A stretch of DNA of 64,000 bases, taken from Ampelocalamus luodianensis. Taxonomy: Eukaryota; Streptophyta; Magnoliopsida; Poales; Poaceae. The notes under the pieces are model-generated. The model searched no databases. It was given only the letters and a program-made list of their open reading frames with translations, and was not told where the DNA came from. Each line of letters starts with the position of its first letter. Position 1 is the stretch's first letter. Where the stretch lies: positions 35,180,657-35,244,656 of the forward strand of contig CM070632.1 of NCBI GenBank assembly GCA_036346255.1. Reading direction: 5' to 3'. Of the stretch, positions 1 through 13,700 are shown piece by piece. Both the position numbers and the translations under genes were made by a program.

Positions 1-608
1 GATAACAACCATCTTCCTATTATGACTAACTCGTATGGGAAAGCGAGTAATCAATTTTTCAGGAAGAAAAATTTCAGAAACTCCACTACTGTTCGAAACA
101 GCTAGGAAATAGGGTGGTAAATTTACTAGAGAAAGGTTAGATACTAAGCTATCTCATATCACTTCTTACCCTTTTATTCCCACAAATTTTAGTGGATTTA
201 ACCTCTCATTTTCAGCACTTTTACTACCCAAATGCTAGCTGTCCAGAAATGTATTGCTTGCTGTCCAGCTTTTCTTTTTGAGTCTCTGGCCGAAATTTGT
301 AGCTTCCAGTAGCTCCTAATCTTCTCAAGACAGCCAACACTTTCATTTTATAACTTTCATGATTTACCCAAAACCAATTTACTCGATTAACAACTATCTT
401 TTGAAGGAAGGTGAGAGGAAAATTCAGCTTTCAAAGTCAGTTTAGAATAAGATGAGATGAGCAAACTAAGATAGATGAGGAGTAAAATCTGAGAACTTAC
501 TTAAGATTTTCAGGAAAGCACTGATATTTGGAAAGTAAGTTTTCAAAATATACTAGGGACGACCAAGCTAGGGGTTTCTACGGTCAGTATGGCTCTGATA
601 CCAAGCTC
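1..608 (-). mobile_element. Element D: untranslated leader between primer site and gag (5' end of a Tekay-type Ty3/gypsy element)
   Basis: Read on the minus strand, this stretch follows the LTR end at 609 and begins with a primer-binding site. It then matches the leader of element I (62417-63147) throughout, including the GGGTAAGA splice-donor-like block and the stretch ending in CATAATAGGAAGATGG. In element I the gag ATG lies about 120 nt past the point matching position 1, so D's gag should start just outside the left edge. There is no coding sequence here. The assignment rests on direct homology within the window. Confidence 0.9.
591..603 (-). other. Primer-binding site of element D (tRNA-iMet type)
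   Basis: The minus strand reads TGGTATCAGAGCC, complementary to the 3' end of plant initiator methionine tRNA. It lies five bases from the LTR end at 609. The same 13-mer follows the LTRs of A, B and I. Minus-strand DNA synthesis by reverse transcriptase starts here. Confidence 0.93.
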
Positions 609-3600
609 TGTGAGACCCCGGTTTATTAAACTTGTAATACTTAACCTTCCTCTGGTTCTAGTATCACAAATAGAATAATCCGCGTCTCGATGAATATGTG
701 CCTCCCAGAACAAGCAGCACACATACATCATATCCAAGCATGCATCAATTCCATACAATAGATTATAACAAGTCTACCAAAAGACATACATAATATAAGT
801 TATTACAACACAGCCGACCGGCCAGATGACATAAGTATCAAATAAGTAACAGCGGAAGCAAAAGATGCCATAAGATGGCTTAAACCAAAAGACGACCGGT
901 TAGCCACATAACACCACAGGGCAACCGACCGGGCCGCCAAGCTAATCGCCCATAACCGCCACAAAGACAACTCACAAAAGTGAGGTCCATCGGACTCACT
1001 ATCATCCTCTGCACAACACAAGCAATGCAGGTGAGTACAAAAATGTACTCGCAAGACTTACGAGTAGCAAGCCTATACATAGCTACATGAAAGCTGTATT
1101 CAAAGGAATGTGGTTATATGGTTCTTTGGATGCATAAAACAAGTTTCATTTGCAGTATTGTAATAAGTTGAACAGCAGTTTGTAAAATCTATTTTTAAGC
1201 ATTTAAATAACCGCGAGTAAGCATAAGTAACAAGTATCCACCTAGAAGTGACTTTCCCAAAAGTCACCACATCATAGCATGAATCCTTGATTCATACCAC
1301 CCAACAAGTTTTAATTTTAAAAAGGTTGTAGTCTAACTCTTGAAAAGCTTATCCAAGCGTGTCCATAACCGAGGACGAGGCTATTCGAATAGTTTTAATC
1401 CCCGCAGGGGTGTACCAATGTACCCACACTTCAGACCGCCTTTTTGCCAAGCTATTAAGCACACTTCCTTTGGTATGCTCAAGCACGGCTAAGTCCTCTG
1501 AACCCTTTCCAATGGAATATGCTAATCAAGAGGCGCACGTATGGGGTTAATCCTTAGTGATCTGCCGACGAAATATGGATCACAAGGACCCATACGTGGA
1601 GCAAGATACACCGCCTCGCGGGTGTTCCCCCCTACAACGTGTCCATGTTGCATATAATCAAATATGCAACCCACCACGCGACTCATTAATTAACACAACC
1701 CAAAGTACTCAGCTAAGAGAGGTCCCATATCCCTCTAGTGTGGTTAGCACGCACTGAATGCTCGGATAACAGATACTCACAAGTAGTTCGGTCCTTAATT
1801 GACCCGGGCACCATTCCAATCACACCCAAAAGATCACACCATCTTACCATTGTGCCCAAGTCTAAATTGTTTTCATTTTCAGTTTTAGTTTTGCAATTTA
1901 GACAAAGCACAAGGCTGAAATGTACACATAGTAATAGTTTGTGTGATCAAAGTTATCGACAGTCGATAATCGCCCATTTCTACCGATAGCTAAGCATGGC
2001 TAAGCATAATGACACGTAAACTACTAAGTGACAAGGGTCCATCCAAATAACCAAAAATCACAACAAGTAACCTAGGCTTGATGGTAGAGGAATAAACATT
2101 TCCTACCGATAATGCATCTAGTAGGCCAACTACCGACAATAGTTTAAAACAACATAGCAATGCATACATAGAATTTGCAAACAATATATTAGACTTTGAA
2201 AATAGTAGGAACAATATGATCAAATGAATGCTACATCCGCTTGCTGGTGAAGTGCGAGATCGATGGGTCTTTGTGGCTCAATATCAAGATTAATAATATT
2301 GTCTTCGGAACCTAACGCGAAAAGGCGATAAGCAAATAAGAACGAAGAACACCAAATAAACTCCAACAGCAAAACACATCCAAAACTAATAAAATTCACA
2401 CCACAGCTAGGGAATGGTCTAAGACAATGATAGGAACAAGAATTACACAATTCGGACTAAGCATGCAAAAGATATGAGCAAAGTTTTATATCTCAGCCTT
2501 ATAACAATCCAATTAATAATTAACACTGTTCATGACAAAATTTTCTAGAGTGATCTAAGGTCTGAAATTTTTATAGCAGGTAGATTATGACATCCTAACA
2601 ACAGCAAAGTTGGATTTACTAATTTTGGAGTTATACACATTTACTTATGATTTTTCTAAGTTGTAAATCTAGTACAAATCATTTTACTGAATTATGAACA
2701 TGCTCAAATCCTATTTTATATGAAAGTATACTAACAGATTTAATTTAACAAAATTGGTTTTACACAATTTGGATTTATACAGAAAAGGATATGCATTTTC
2801 AAGGTTAAAACTATTTCGAATATTCAAAATGGCAAATCGAGTTATTCCTAGTTACACAATTTTACACTCTCGCAACAAGCTTAATTCCATTTTTATAATA
2901 AACTAAAATGATAACATAATTTATTACAGATTGGAATTAACTAAAAGCGATTAAACCGAATTAGTTATGAGTTTCTAAAGTTTTTATATCATTTTAGTTG
3001 TTAAACAAATACTTACCGAAATACAGAACAACCCAAATAAAAGAAAACGACGTGGACAACTCCCAGCCCTTGATCTAAAATCCTACGGCTCACGCGCGCC
3101 GAAAACAGCGCACGCGCGCCGATCGAAACGGAGCCCACCATTGGATCAAGATCCAACGGCGCACACGAGTGTATGCATTCGGACGGTGCGGTTGCATACG
3201 CGATCTCAGCCGTTGATCGAAAGATCGACGGTCGAGAACGATTAAGGCATCCGGAGGGTCCGAACGCACCCAAAGATCAGGGCCGCAGATCTAAAAATGA
3301 ACGGTGGATAATTAACGCAGTTCAAAGGAAGATGCTGACATGTGGGACCGCATGTCAGTGACTTCGAGTCACTCACGCGCTGGTTTAACCCACGTGCACA
3401 GTGCACTCGGCCCACTTGTCAGCGACTGAGAGTGGCGGTTAGGACAGGATTAATGCTTCTAATGATTATCATTAAATAGACACTAATGACTCCTGAGATT
3501 TGATTTTAACCCCTCGGGCCCACAAGTCAGCGACCCAGAGGAGATTCCGACAGCGATTAAATGCCGACACATTAATTAAGCCATGATTAAGCATTAATGA

Positions 3601-5641
3601 TGTTGGAACAGTGCGGTATTGAACCAGAGAGTGATTAAAGGATGTTGGGCCCACTGGTCAGTGGCTCAACGACAATGATTAAGACATAATTAATAACTAA
3701 TGATTAGCAATTAATGTGTCCTAATCAAATGACGAAAACGGGAGCTCTGTGCCGGCAAAACCCGAGTGATTTCAACGGCAAATCGCCAGCGACACTGGCC
3801 GCGGCGGCGCCGAACAAGAGCCAAAATGGATTCGCAATAGCCCAACGAAACTAATGGTAGCATTCTCACCGGCGGCGAAGGACCCGAACGCCGGCTAGCC
3901 GGAAAAACGAAAATGGGAGCTTACTGCTAAACACGAAAATCGCGATGAGCTCCACTGCAAGCCTAGGATGCGGTGCCAAAGCTTCTAAGGACTAACAAGA
4001 AGCTACCTTAAAGGAGAGGAGCTTCGAAGATGGCCGGAGGTGCTTGATCACGGTGAAAGCTCGCCGGACTCGGAGAAGAAAACCCGAGATAGATACCCTG
4101 AGCCAAATGAGTGATTCCAAAGCATCAAAATAGCTTCATTAAGGTCCACAGAAGCTACATGAGCAAAGAATTGGAAAATGGAGCACTCACCTGAGCTGAG
4201 GAAGAAGATGACCAATTTCGGCCGAATTTGAACAAACCCCAAATTGGACAATTCCTGAGAATCAAATCCAAAATTAAGTGAGGGGAAATGTTCAAGGAAG
4301 TAAATAGATAAGGTTAGGGCAAAGAAACGTGAAGGAGGACCACTGGAACACCAAGAACACCCAAGGAGCTCCACGGGTCAACAATGGCGGTTTGCCATTT
4401 TTGAGGTGTTAAGCTCCAATATTGGGAATGAAGCTTGATGGTGGTCTAAAGAAATACCAGGAAGCATTGAGAGTGTTTATAAAGCCATGAAAGCATTAGG
4501 GTTTGCACCACACTTCTTTCAAGCAAAACACAAACACAACGCGCGTCGACAAGGAAAAGAGGTGAAGACGTGCATTAGGGCATGGCCTGGCTCAGTGTAC
4601 CTCCCATACCCCAAACGTCGGCTAGGGTGGCTTTAGGGAGCAAGAAATGACACTGCCATTACTCCCCCTACTGTTCATGCACGGCTAGAGGTTGAAGACG
4701 ACCCGCGAAAAGGCTCGGTGATTCACGGCCATTGGATGAGACACGGACGGTGAGATAGAGCCACGCCACGGGCTTTAAAACACAACGGGAGACCGCGAGC
4801 CCTACGATTAGAAATGAACGGCTCGATAGCTCCACGCCGCAAACTCATTTTACAACGAAGGAACTTCGCGAGCGCTGGATCTTAATCCAACGGCTCAGAT
4901 TTAAGAATGCAACCGAAGGTCCGAAAGTTGCGGAGGATCTCGACGGTTGGATGGAGATCCAACGGCCGACACTCAAACTTGCAACGGAAGGTCCGTCTTA
5001 CACGCGCGCGGGCCGTGCGATTTAGATCCGACGGTGGAGATCCAACGCGCGTTTTAAAGGGTGGCTCGGTGCAGTTAGTTGACTGGACCGAATCAATTTG
5101 CTCGAGCCCGAGTCTGACTCGAACCCAAGTAACAGTAAAACCACGTTTGACTTTGAAATAAGAACAGAGACTTTGAAGGATTTATTTGCGGTAGCAAATT
5201 AACTCCAAAAATTATGAAATTTTTACAGGAGCTTGCTAACTCAGATATTAACATTGTGTAAAATTTTCAGAGGTTTTTATGCTGTGAATAAATCTCCAAA
5301 AATTCTGCAAGGCTCTGTTTTAATGTTTGACTGAGAGTCAAACAGGTTTGACTGCCTCTAAAAATATTCAAACAATTTCTAAAAATTGTGAAATTTTTCA
5401 GAGGGGTCACATACCATCACAGAGACTTAGGAAAAATATTTCCAGAGGATGATCAAAAGATTTGACAAGATTGTATTTGGAATAACAAGATTTGGATCAA
5501 CTAGACTTGTGACAATGTATTTCCATAATTCCTTGTACAAGAATTGATTGGCACAAAAGGAAATACATGATGTAAGAAAAAGTTTTAATTTCTACTGATT
5601 TTCTTACATTTGAAACACAAGCCCAAGATTGGGATGTTACA
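609..5641 (-). repeat. 5' LTR of element D, about 5.03 kb, Tekay/Del-type chromovirus
   Basis: On the minus strand it starts TGTAACATCCC at 5641 and ends GGGGTCTCACA at 609, the TG...CA form of an LTR. It is closely similar to solo LTR C (36286-41409) and the LTR of element I (57352-62416), so these three form one subfamily. The promoter half holds repeated CCGTTGGATC-type palindromes, CG-rich tracts and a TATA box. The R-U5 half holds the hairpin string described in the findings. Short frames within it are fortuitous. At its high-coordinate end it cuts into the LTR of element E. Confidence 0.93.
4476..4483 (-). promoter_or_regulatory. Predicted TATA box of the element D LTR
   Basis: TTTATAAA, read on the minus strand as TTTATAAAC, lies about 1.16 kb into the LTR at the transition from the GC-rich block. 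Solo LTR C (40230-40236) and the element I LTR (58453-58459) carry TTATAAG at the corresponding place. It is the best candidate for the Pol II promoter; the start site would be about 30 nt downstream. Confidence 0.6.
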
Positions 5642-5646
5642 ACATT
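5642..5646. repeat. Presumed right-hand target-site duplication of element D (ACATT)
   Basis: The five bases directly outside D's 5' LTR are ACATT. The partner copy lies beyond the left edge, so the duplication cannot be confirmed. The length fits Ty3/gypsy integrases and the other elements here. Confidence 0.5.
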
Positions 5647-8600
5647 ATAACCAGTCTACCAAAAGACATACATAATATAAAGTTGTTACAAAAGAGTCGA
5701 CTGGCCAAAAGACAACAAGTATTAAATAAGAGCGGAAGCAAAAGGTGCCATAAGATGGCTTAAACCACAACATGACCGGTTAGCCATAACCCACAAGGCA
5801 ACCGACCGGGCCACCAAGCTAGTCGTCCACACCGCAGCAAAACTCATCAAAGTTGATCCCTTAGGGATCGATCTTCTTCCTCTGCAACAATTAAGCAAAA
5901 CAAATGAGTATAAAAATGTACTTGCAAGACTTACGGGTAACAAACCTAGTTACTACTACATGCAGGCTTTAATCAAAGGAGAAGGCTCAAGGTTAATTTT
6001 CAGCATAAAGCAAATTTTATTTGCAATAGATAATATGTTGAAGGCAATTTTGACAATCTGAATTTTATTTGCATAAATAACAACAAGACAATAATGTAAT
6101 AACATAAAGACAACCAGGAGATGACCAACCCAATAGCCATCACAACAATAGCACGAATTACCCATTCGTACCACCCATGTCAAGTTTTAATTAAAAGGTT
6201 GTAGTCTAGTTCTCACGGGGCGTATCCGAGCGTGTCCATAACCTAGGACAAGGCTATTCGAATAGTTCATACCCCTGTAGGGGTGTACCAATGTACCCAC
6301 ACTTCAGATCGCCTTTTTGCCAAGCTATTAAGCACACTTCCTTTGGTATGTCGGCACGGCTAAGTCCTACGAGACATTTCCAATGGAAAATGCTAATCAA
6401 GAGCCGCACGTATGGAGGTTAACCCTTAGTGATCTGCCGGCGGAATATAGATCACAAGGACCCATACGTGGAGTAGGATACACCGGCCTCGGCGGGTGCT
6501 CCCCTCCCCACAAACATGTCCATGCTGCATATAGTTAAATATACAACCCACACGCGACTCATTAATTAACACCCCCCAAAGTACTTAGTCAAGAGAGGTC
6601 CCATATATCTCTAGTGTGGTTAGCACACAAATTGCTCAGTACGGTGGCGTAAGTAACTCGGTCCTTAATGACTCAGGCACCATTCCAGTCACACCCAAAA
6701 TCACACCATCTTACCAATGTGCCCAAGTCCAAATCATTTTGTTTTTATTTTTAGTTTTCACAAATAAACATAGCACAAAGGTCGAAACATAGAGTCATAA
6801 TAAGTTTGTGTGATCAAGGTTATCGACTAAGTCGATAACCGCTCAATTCTACCGGTAACTAAGCATTGCTAAGCATCATATCGCAAAGACAAATAAAAGA
6901 CCATAAATCATTCACCGGGCTCTAATTCACCAGTGAGAATAATAACCTATGGCAGTGGCAGGGGTGAACAATTTCAAGGCAACAATGCAATAGGTTTAGC
7001 TACCTCTAATCGACAAAATTAATTTTGACACAAGAATCATGCATACTTAGGTTTTGCAAACAAGATATTAGACTTTGAAAGTAATAGGAGCAATATGATC
7101 AAATGATGTTACACTGCTTGCCTTGCTGGAGATCACTTATTTGCGGCATAGGATTACTTTTCAACTCAACCAAATCGTCGGAACCTAACGCAAAAACACG
7201 ATAAAACCAATAAGAGCGAAGAACACCAAACAAAACTCAACAGCAAAACTCATCCAAATCTTATGAAATTTATACAGCAGCAAGGTTATGATTTTAAATG
7301 AATTTAGAAACAAGAAACAGGTCATTTGGACTAAGTATGAAAAAGTTACGGCTAAAACAATTTCTTTTAGTCTGTTAAATCCAATGAAATTAATTACTGG
7401 TACTGTTCATGGCGAAAATTTTCAGAATGATCTAAGGTCTGAAATTTTTACGCTAGGTAGGTAATGGCATACTAAGGTCAGCAAAGTTGGGTTTAAAAAA
7501 TTTGGGGTTAAAATGAATTACTTATGATTTTTCTAAGTTGTAAACCTAGCACATGTTACTTTACAGAAAAGAAATCATGACCAAAACCTATTTCATATTT
7601 AAGTTTGCTAACAGAGGAATTTAACAAAATTGAGTTTGCACAATTTGGAGTTATATAGAAAAAGATATGCATTTTACAAGTTTTAATTCAATTTCTGGAA
7701 TATGCTAAAATGGCTGAAATCAAGTTAATATTATTTACCAAATTTTATGGCACAGAACAATGTCTAAAAGCATTTTTAGATTAAACTCTATTTAAACATG
7801 AATTTATTCTAGCTGGAATTAAAATGGAATAGTTACGAGTTTTCAAATTTTAATACGATTTTCAGTTGATAAATAAAGGCTTATCGAGAAATAAACTAAC
7901 TTAATAGAAATAAACGACGTGGACGAACGAGGACCTTAGATGTGAAATCTAACGGCCCACGCGCGCTGGGAATAGCGCACGCGCGCGATCCTAAAAGGAA
8001 GCCATCGTTGGATCTAGATCCAACGGTCCACATGAATTGGGCCGATTGGGGAACGCGATTGCCGCAATCACCCACAGCCGCAGATCTCCAGATGAAGGGC
8101 TCAGAGCGCTGCTCCCTTCGGGAGGCCCGAACAGCACACGCATCTCAACCGTTCATCACGAGATGGATGGTCCAGGGCGGTTGGGAAACCCGGGGGGTCC
8201 GAACGGCCACTATGATCTAGGCCGTTGATCTAGATCTAACGGCCTACGGCATTTGAGACCTCCGGAGTTCAATATTTTAAACAGATCTAGACCGTTGATC
8301 TGAAAATTGACGGCCCACAGTGCAACATATAACCACGTGAGGATTTTTAAGTGCGCTGGCGATTAACTGCGTGGGCCCACATATAAGTGACACATAGGCT
8401 CAAATCAGACAACATTAATTGATAACAATGATTAGCAATTAATGACTCCAGATTTTGCCCTAATGAACCCGGAACTGTGGTTTAAGGCCTACGGGCCCAC
8501 ATGCTAGTGACTCAAAGAGTCATTTCCGACAGCCACTTAATGCTAACATTAATTACCAAATGATTGATTATTAATGATGTCTTAACAGGGTTCAATAGCG

Positions 8601-9483
8601 CCAGCCGGGGTTTTTTAAATGGTTGGGCCCACCTGGCAGTGACCCAGAGGACGCTCACGGACAACGAATCAATGCTAACCAATCATTAACAATAATTAAC
8701 AATCATTAGCCATTAATGATTGTCTTAACGACAACGGCACTGAGGGACTTCTGTCCGGCAAAAACTGAGCAGAAAGAGGGGCTCGTCGCCAGCGGCTCTG
8801 GCCATGGCGGCGCCCATAAAATACCAAAATGGGTTCGCAATAGCCTTGCGGTCCCGATGGTGATGACCTTGCCGGCGGCGAAGGTCCACAACGCCGGCTA
8901 GCCGGAAAACAAGATAGTGACACTAATCGGCCAAAAGCGAAAATGCACAAAAAGCTCCGCAGCAGTCCAAAGAAGCGTGTGCCAAGCATCTAGGGACTAA
9001 ATAGAAGCTACCTCAACCAAGAAGGGCTTCAAAAGATAGCCGGAGAGCTTTGACAGAGAAAGAACCCGCCGGAGTTGGAGAAGATGATATGGAAATGACA
9101 ACCTGAGCAAAAATGAATACCACCGGGTGGTCATAATAGCTTCATTATAGCTCATAGAAGCTTCACGAGCAAATAATTGAGAAATGAAACACTCACCGGA
9201 GCTGAAGAAGAAAAGGGGTAGAATCGGCTAAAATGTCCCAAACTTAAAATTAGTTAATTCCTGTGAATGAATCCCAAAATTAAGTTAGGGGAAATGAATA
9301 TGGAGCTAAAGAGCTCAAAAGGGCACTAAGAGAATTGAAGATGAACCACTCGAACACCAAAGTCATCAATAGAGCTCCACGACCATTAGTGGCGATTTTG
9401 GTGTTTTTTGGTGGTTTTGAGCTCAACACACAGAGCAAGAGCTGAGGGTGGTGCAAAGGAGTGCCAGGAAGGGTTTGGGGACC

Positions 9484-9491
9484 TTAAATAG
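9484..9491 (-). promoter_or_regulatory. Predicted TATA box of the element E LTR
   Basis: The minus strand reads GCTATTTAAGG about 1.1 kb into the LTR, at the position where related LTR F has TATAAAAA. It follows a GC-rich U3 and precedes the tract that in these LTRs leads to a GGTGAGTG splice-donor-like site. Confidence 0.5.
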
Positions 9492-10599
9492 CTAAAGGAT
9501 TAGGGTTTGGCAATCAAAACGAGATTCACGGGTGTTAGGTCAAAAAGGGCTGCCCTAGCCCGAAAAGAGATTATGGGGTATAAAGGTAGGTCATGGACAT
9601 GGCCGAAAGCAAGCCGCACGCACTAAATGCCCGACAAGAGAGAGTCGGCGAGGGAGCATGATTTGACAGTGCCATGCCTCTCTCTCTCTCTTTCTCTGTT
9701 CACGCACGGCGCGAGGAGGAAGACGATGACCAGAGGAACTAGGGTTTCTGCGAACCGTTAGATTTTAATCGGACGGCTGAGGGCGCACCACGTTTCTGAG
9801 GTTTAAAACAAAGGAAGAGATCGGGAGCCCTTGGATCAGAAATGAACGGTCACGATTAAATGCGCCCTCCGAGTGACCGAACGGCACACTTAATCGGGCG
9901 CTGCACCTCGATCCAACGGTCACAATCAGTTGGGCGCTTCGCGAGGTCCGAACGGCCCAAGCAACACGGGCTGTGCGATCGCGATCCAACGACTGAGGTT
10001 GATAGCGCGTTATAAAAGGAGGCCTGGTGCAGTTAGTTGACTGGACCAAAACAAGTGGCTCGAGCCCGAGTCTGACTCGAACTCGAGGAACAGTGAAATC
10101 AGGTTTTGGGTTTTAGATTTGAGCTGGGACTTGGAGGAATTTTTAGGGATAGCAAATGAACTCCAAAAATTCTGAAATTTTTACAGGAGCTTGCTAACTT
10201 AGATATTAACCTTGTGTAAAATTTTCAGTGGTTTTTATGCAATGAATTGTTCTCCAAAAATTCTACAAGGTTCTGATTTAAGGTTTGACTGAAACTCAAA
10301 CAGATTTGACTGCCTTCTAAATTTTTCAAACAATTCATAAAAATTGTGAAATTTTTCCAGAGGGGTCACATACCATCCCTAGAAGTTAGGAAAAATATTT
10401 CCAAAGGATGTTCACAAGATTTGACAAGATTGTTTTTGGAAGACAAAGTTTTGGATCCACAGACCTGTGACTTTGTATTTCCATAATTCTTGTACAAGAA
10501 TTGTTTGGAACATACAGGAAATACATGATGTAAGAAAAAGTTTTAATTTCTACTCATTTTCTTACATTTGAAACACAAGTCTAAACTTGGGATGTTACA

Positions 10600-10756
10600 G
10601 ATGGCATCCGCGGTGCCGGGGGCTTCTCGTGATGGGGTCGGCCGGGCGAAGCGCTCAGCGGAGTGGCAGTGCGGCAGCGAGGCGGCGCGGCCAAGGTGAT
10701 CCCTTCGGTTTTCCTTGCATGGTTTTCTTGCTCGGGGAGGAAGGGGACAATTGGAG
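10600..10756 (-). mobile_element. Internal piece of the element G LTR between insertions E and F
   Basis: This GC-rich island is what remains of G between two inserted LTRs. Read on the minus strand it continues directly from 15729 once F and one TGGAG copy are removed, passing from the segment just below G's TATA box into a GC-rich transcribed region. Its first five bases, GATGG, would be the target duplication of E. Short proline- and arginine-rich frames here have no support as genes. Confidence 0.65.
10752..10756. repeat. Left target-site duplication of solo LTR F (TGGAG)
   Basis: TGGAG lies directly before the LTR start at 10757 and is repeated exactly at 15729-15733 directly after the LTR end. 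This proves F is a complete insertion. Confidence 0.95.
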
Positions 10757-13700
10757 TGTAACATCCCATGTTTTTGGCTTGTGTTTCAAATGTAAGAAAA
10801 TGTGTAGAAATTAAAAACTTTTCTTACATCTTGTATTTCCTGTGTGTTCTGAAAAATTCTTGTAAAGGAATTATGGAAAATACCAAGCCACAAGTCATTT
10901 TGACCTAAACCTTGTCATTCAAAAACTTTCTTGTCAAACCTTGGGATTATTCCTTGGAAATAATTTTTCCTAAGTCCTAGGGTTAATGTGTGACCCCTCT
11001 GAAAAATTTCATAATTTTTAGAAATTATTTGAATATTCTTAGGGGGCAGTCAAACCTGTTTGACCCTGGTCAAACCCTAACTCAGAACCTTCCAGAATTT
11101 TTGAAAAAAAAATGCGCTGGATGAAATCCCCTGAAAATTTTATGCAAGATCAATTTTAGAGTTAGAAGGCTCTGGTAAAAATTTCAGAAATTTTGGAGTT
11201 GTTTTGCTATCTATAAAAATCCCCCAAAGTTTCAGTTTAACTCAAAACCCTAAGTCAAAGTGTGTTGGGCTCGAGTCAGACCCGAGCCCAACCTAATGGA
11301 CTTGGTTGAACCCAACCAACTAACTGCACCTCGGGCTCACTTTAAGCGCGCGTTCGATCTCAGCTGTTAGATCTCCATCGGGCGGCCCTCGTTAGCGTGA
11401 ACCTTCGGACCTCCCGAGATGCGCTTCGCTTTTGAGCCGTTGGATTTCCATCGGGCGGTCTCTATTCATTGGGCCGTTCGGATCACCTAAACGTCCCTAG
11501 TAATCTCAGCCGCTCATTTCTGATCAGACCGTTCGCGCGGTTTTAAACGTCGGGACCCCCTATCGTCTCCCTTAAATCTTGACCGTCCATTCTAATCCAA
11601 CCGCCCAGAATCTTTTGACTCATTTTGACCTAACCCCTTCGTCATTTTTGACCCGAGCCCCTTTATCCTTTCACTGACATGTGAGCCCCAGGGTCGTGGT
11701 CATCGTCTTCAACCTCTGGCGCACGCGCGTGATGGAACAGGGCATGGGGGGAGAGCCCTTTTCAACTCCTTGCGTCATTGTTCAACGGCTCCGGTCCTTG
11801 GCATTTAATGCCCTTAGGGAGCTTTCGCACTCATGGGTGCTTTTCTCAGCTGCCCCTCGTCCCCTTCACCTCGTCCATGGCAGCTTGTAAGCCAAGTCCA
11901 CCATGGACTTCTATTCTCAAGTTGTCGTTGGTTTTCGGCTATAAAAAGCCCCCCAAAGCTCACCCTTGAGTTCCTTTACAACACTCCTAGCTCTTCCTTG
12001 TTCTTGGAGCTCAAAACCACTGAAAATCCCAAAATCGCCATTAAAGGCCGTGGAGCTCTGTTGGCGACCTCGGCGCTCCAGTGGTTCTTCTTCAATTCTT
12101 CTTGTACCCTTTTGAGCTCCTTAACCTCCTAATCATTTCCCCTAACTTAATTTTTGGTTTCATTCACAGGAATTACCTAATTTCAAGTTAGGATATTTTC
12201 GGCCGAAATCGCCCCTTTTCTTCCTCAGCTCCGGTGAGTGCTTCATTTCTCATTTGGGTGCTCATGGACATTCTATAAGCTATAATGAAGCTATAGTGAT
12301 GACATGGTCTCACTCGTTTTGCTCAGACCGTCATTTTCACTTCATCTTCCTTGGCTCCGGTGAGCTCATCCGCCGTTAAAGCTTCCCCGGTCATCTTTGA
12401 AGCTCTCCTGCGCTGAGGTAGCTCCTTATTAGTCCTTAGATGCTATGGCACCCGCTTCTTTGGACAATGCAGAGATTTTTAACCATTTTCGCTTTCGGCC
12501 GTTTTGGTCACCATCACTGATTTTTGGCTCACCGGCATTTTAGGTTGTCGCCGCCGTCGAGGTCACCTCCAGTAGGTGCGCAAGGTTATTGTGTTTCCAT
12601 TTTTGCCTTTAGTTGTTGTCGCGGTGGCTGGAGCCGCCGGCGACGAGCTTTTGTTGGCACTAGGGTTTTGCTGGACGAGCGCCTCTCTGTGCTGTTGTCG
12701 TTTAGGGCAAAGATCCGGCCTTTAATTGCTAATCATTGTTTAATCAGTGTTAATCATGGTTTAGTAATAGATGGTTGTCCGAATAGCTCTTTGGGCCACT
12801 GACTCGTGGGCCTAGCCACTTAAACACCCCCATGCGCTGTGCGTTATAGTTTAGGACACCATTAATGCTAATGATCACTAATCATTGGTTTGGTATTTAA
12901 TGGATGTCTGAGTTGGCCTATTATGTCACTGGAAGTGGGCCCATCTTCCTAACCCTCCCGAGCGCATGTGTTACACCGTGTTAGTTATGGGCCGTCGGAT
13001 TTGGAACCAACGATCCAGATCTAGCGAGCCTCTGAACTCCGGAAGTTCCAATCCCTACGAACTGTCCATCTTGAGATCTGCGGCTCAGATCTCGTGGGAC
13101 ATTCGTAACCCTCCTATCGTCCAAATCCCTGTAGGCCCTCCACCTTCAGATCTACAATTGTGGTTGATTGGGACGTTCGGACCCCTCCAATGCCCCAATC
13201 GACGTGGACCGTTGGATCTTAGTCCAACGATGGATCCTGTGGACCTCCTTGTGTACGTGCGCAATGTGCGGTGAGCGTGGGCCGTTAAATTCTTGATCTG
13301 TGGCCCACGTTTGTCCACGTCTTTTCCTTTTCAATAAGTTTGATTTAATTGCAGTGAGCTTTTATTTGTTAGCTAAAAATTGTATTAAAACTTCAAAAAT
13401 TCATAACTAAATTATTTTAACTCCATTTCAGAAGATTCCAGTTGTGTTAAATCTCTGTTTAACTAAACCTTAGTCTAAAAAATATGTGTTGTCGTGGGTT
13501 TTGTACCAGGAAATTAGATAGGTTGAATTAACTTGCTTAGGCATAATTATTGTCTAGAAATTCATTTAAAATTTGTAAAAGAAACAAGAAATTCCCTGTA
13601 ACTCCAAAATGAGCAACCTAAAATTTGTTAAATCCCTCTGTTAATGTACTTTAATGTAGGCTAGGTTTTGTTTATGCTCTTGCCTCTGAAAAATGAAATT

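Larger units (their letters stand above)
5642..10599 (-). repeat. LTR of element E (truncated at its U5 end by the D insertion)
   Basis: The minus strand starts TGTAACATCCC at 10599 and runs colinear with solo LTR F (10757-15728), the same subfamily in opposite orientation. Only the last 150-200 bp of the LTR are missing; they should lie beyond D on the far left. At the 10599 end E borders directly on unrelated G sequence, so this is the outer edge of E, as a 5' LTR or a solo LTR. A perfect 20-bp palindrome lies at 8006-8025. No coding region is present. Confidence 0.88.

Noticed and set aside
9684..9708. TCTC/CTTT microsatellite near 9680-9705
   Set aside because: A short simple pyrimidine tract in the LTR of E; too short and common to mean anything on its own.
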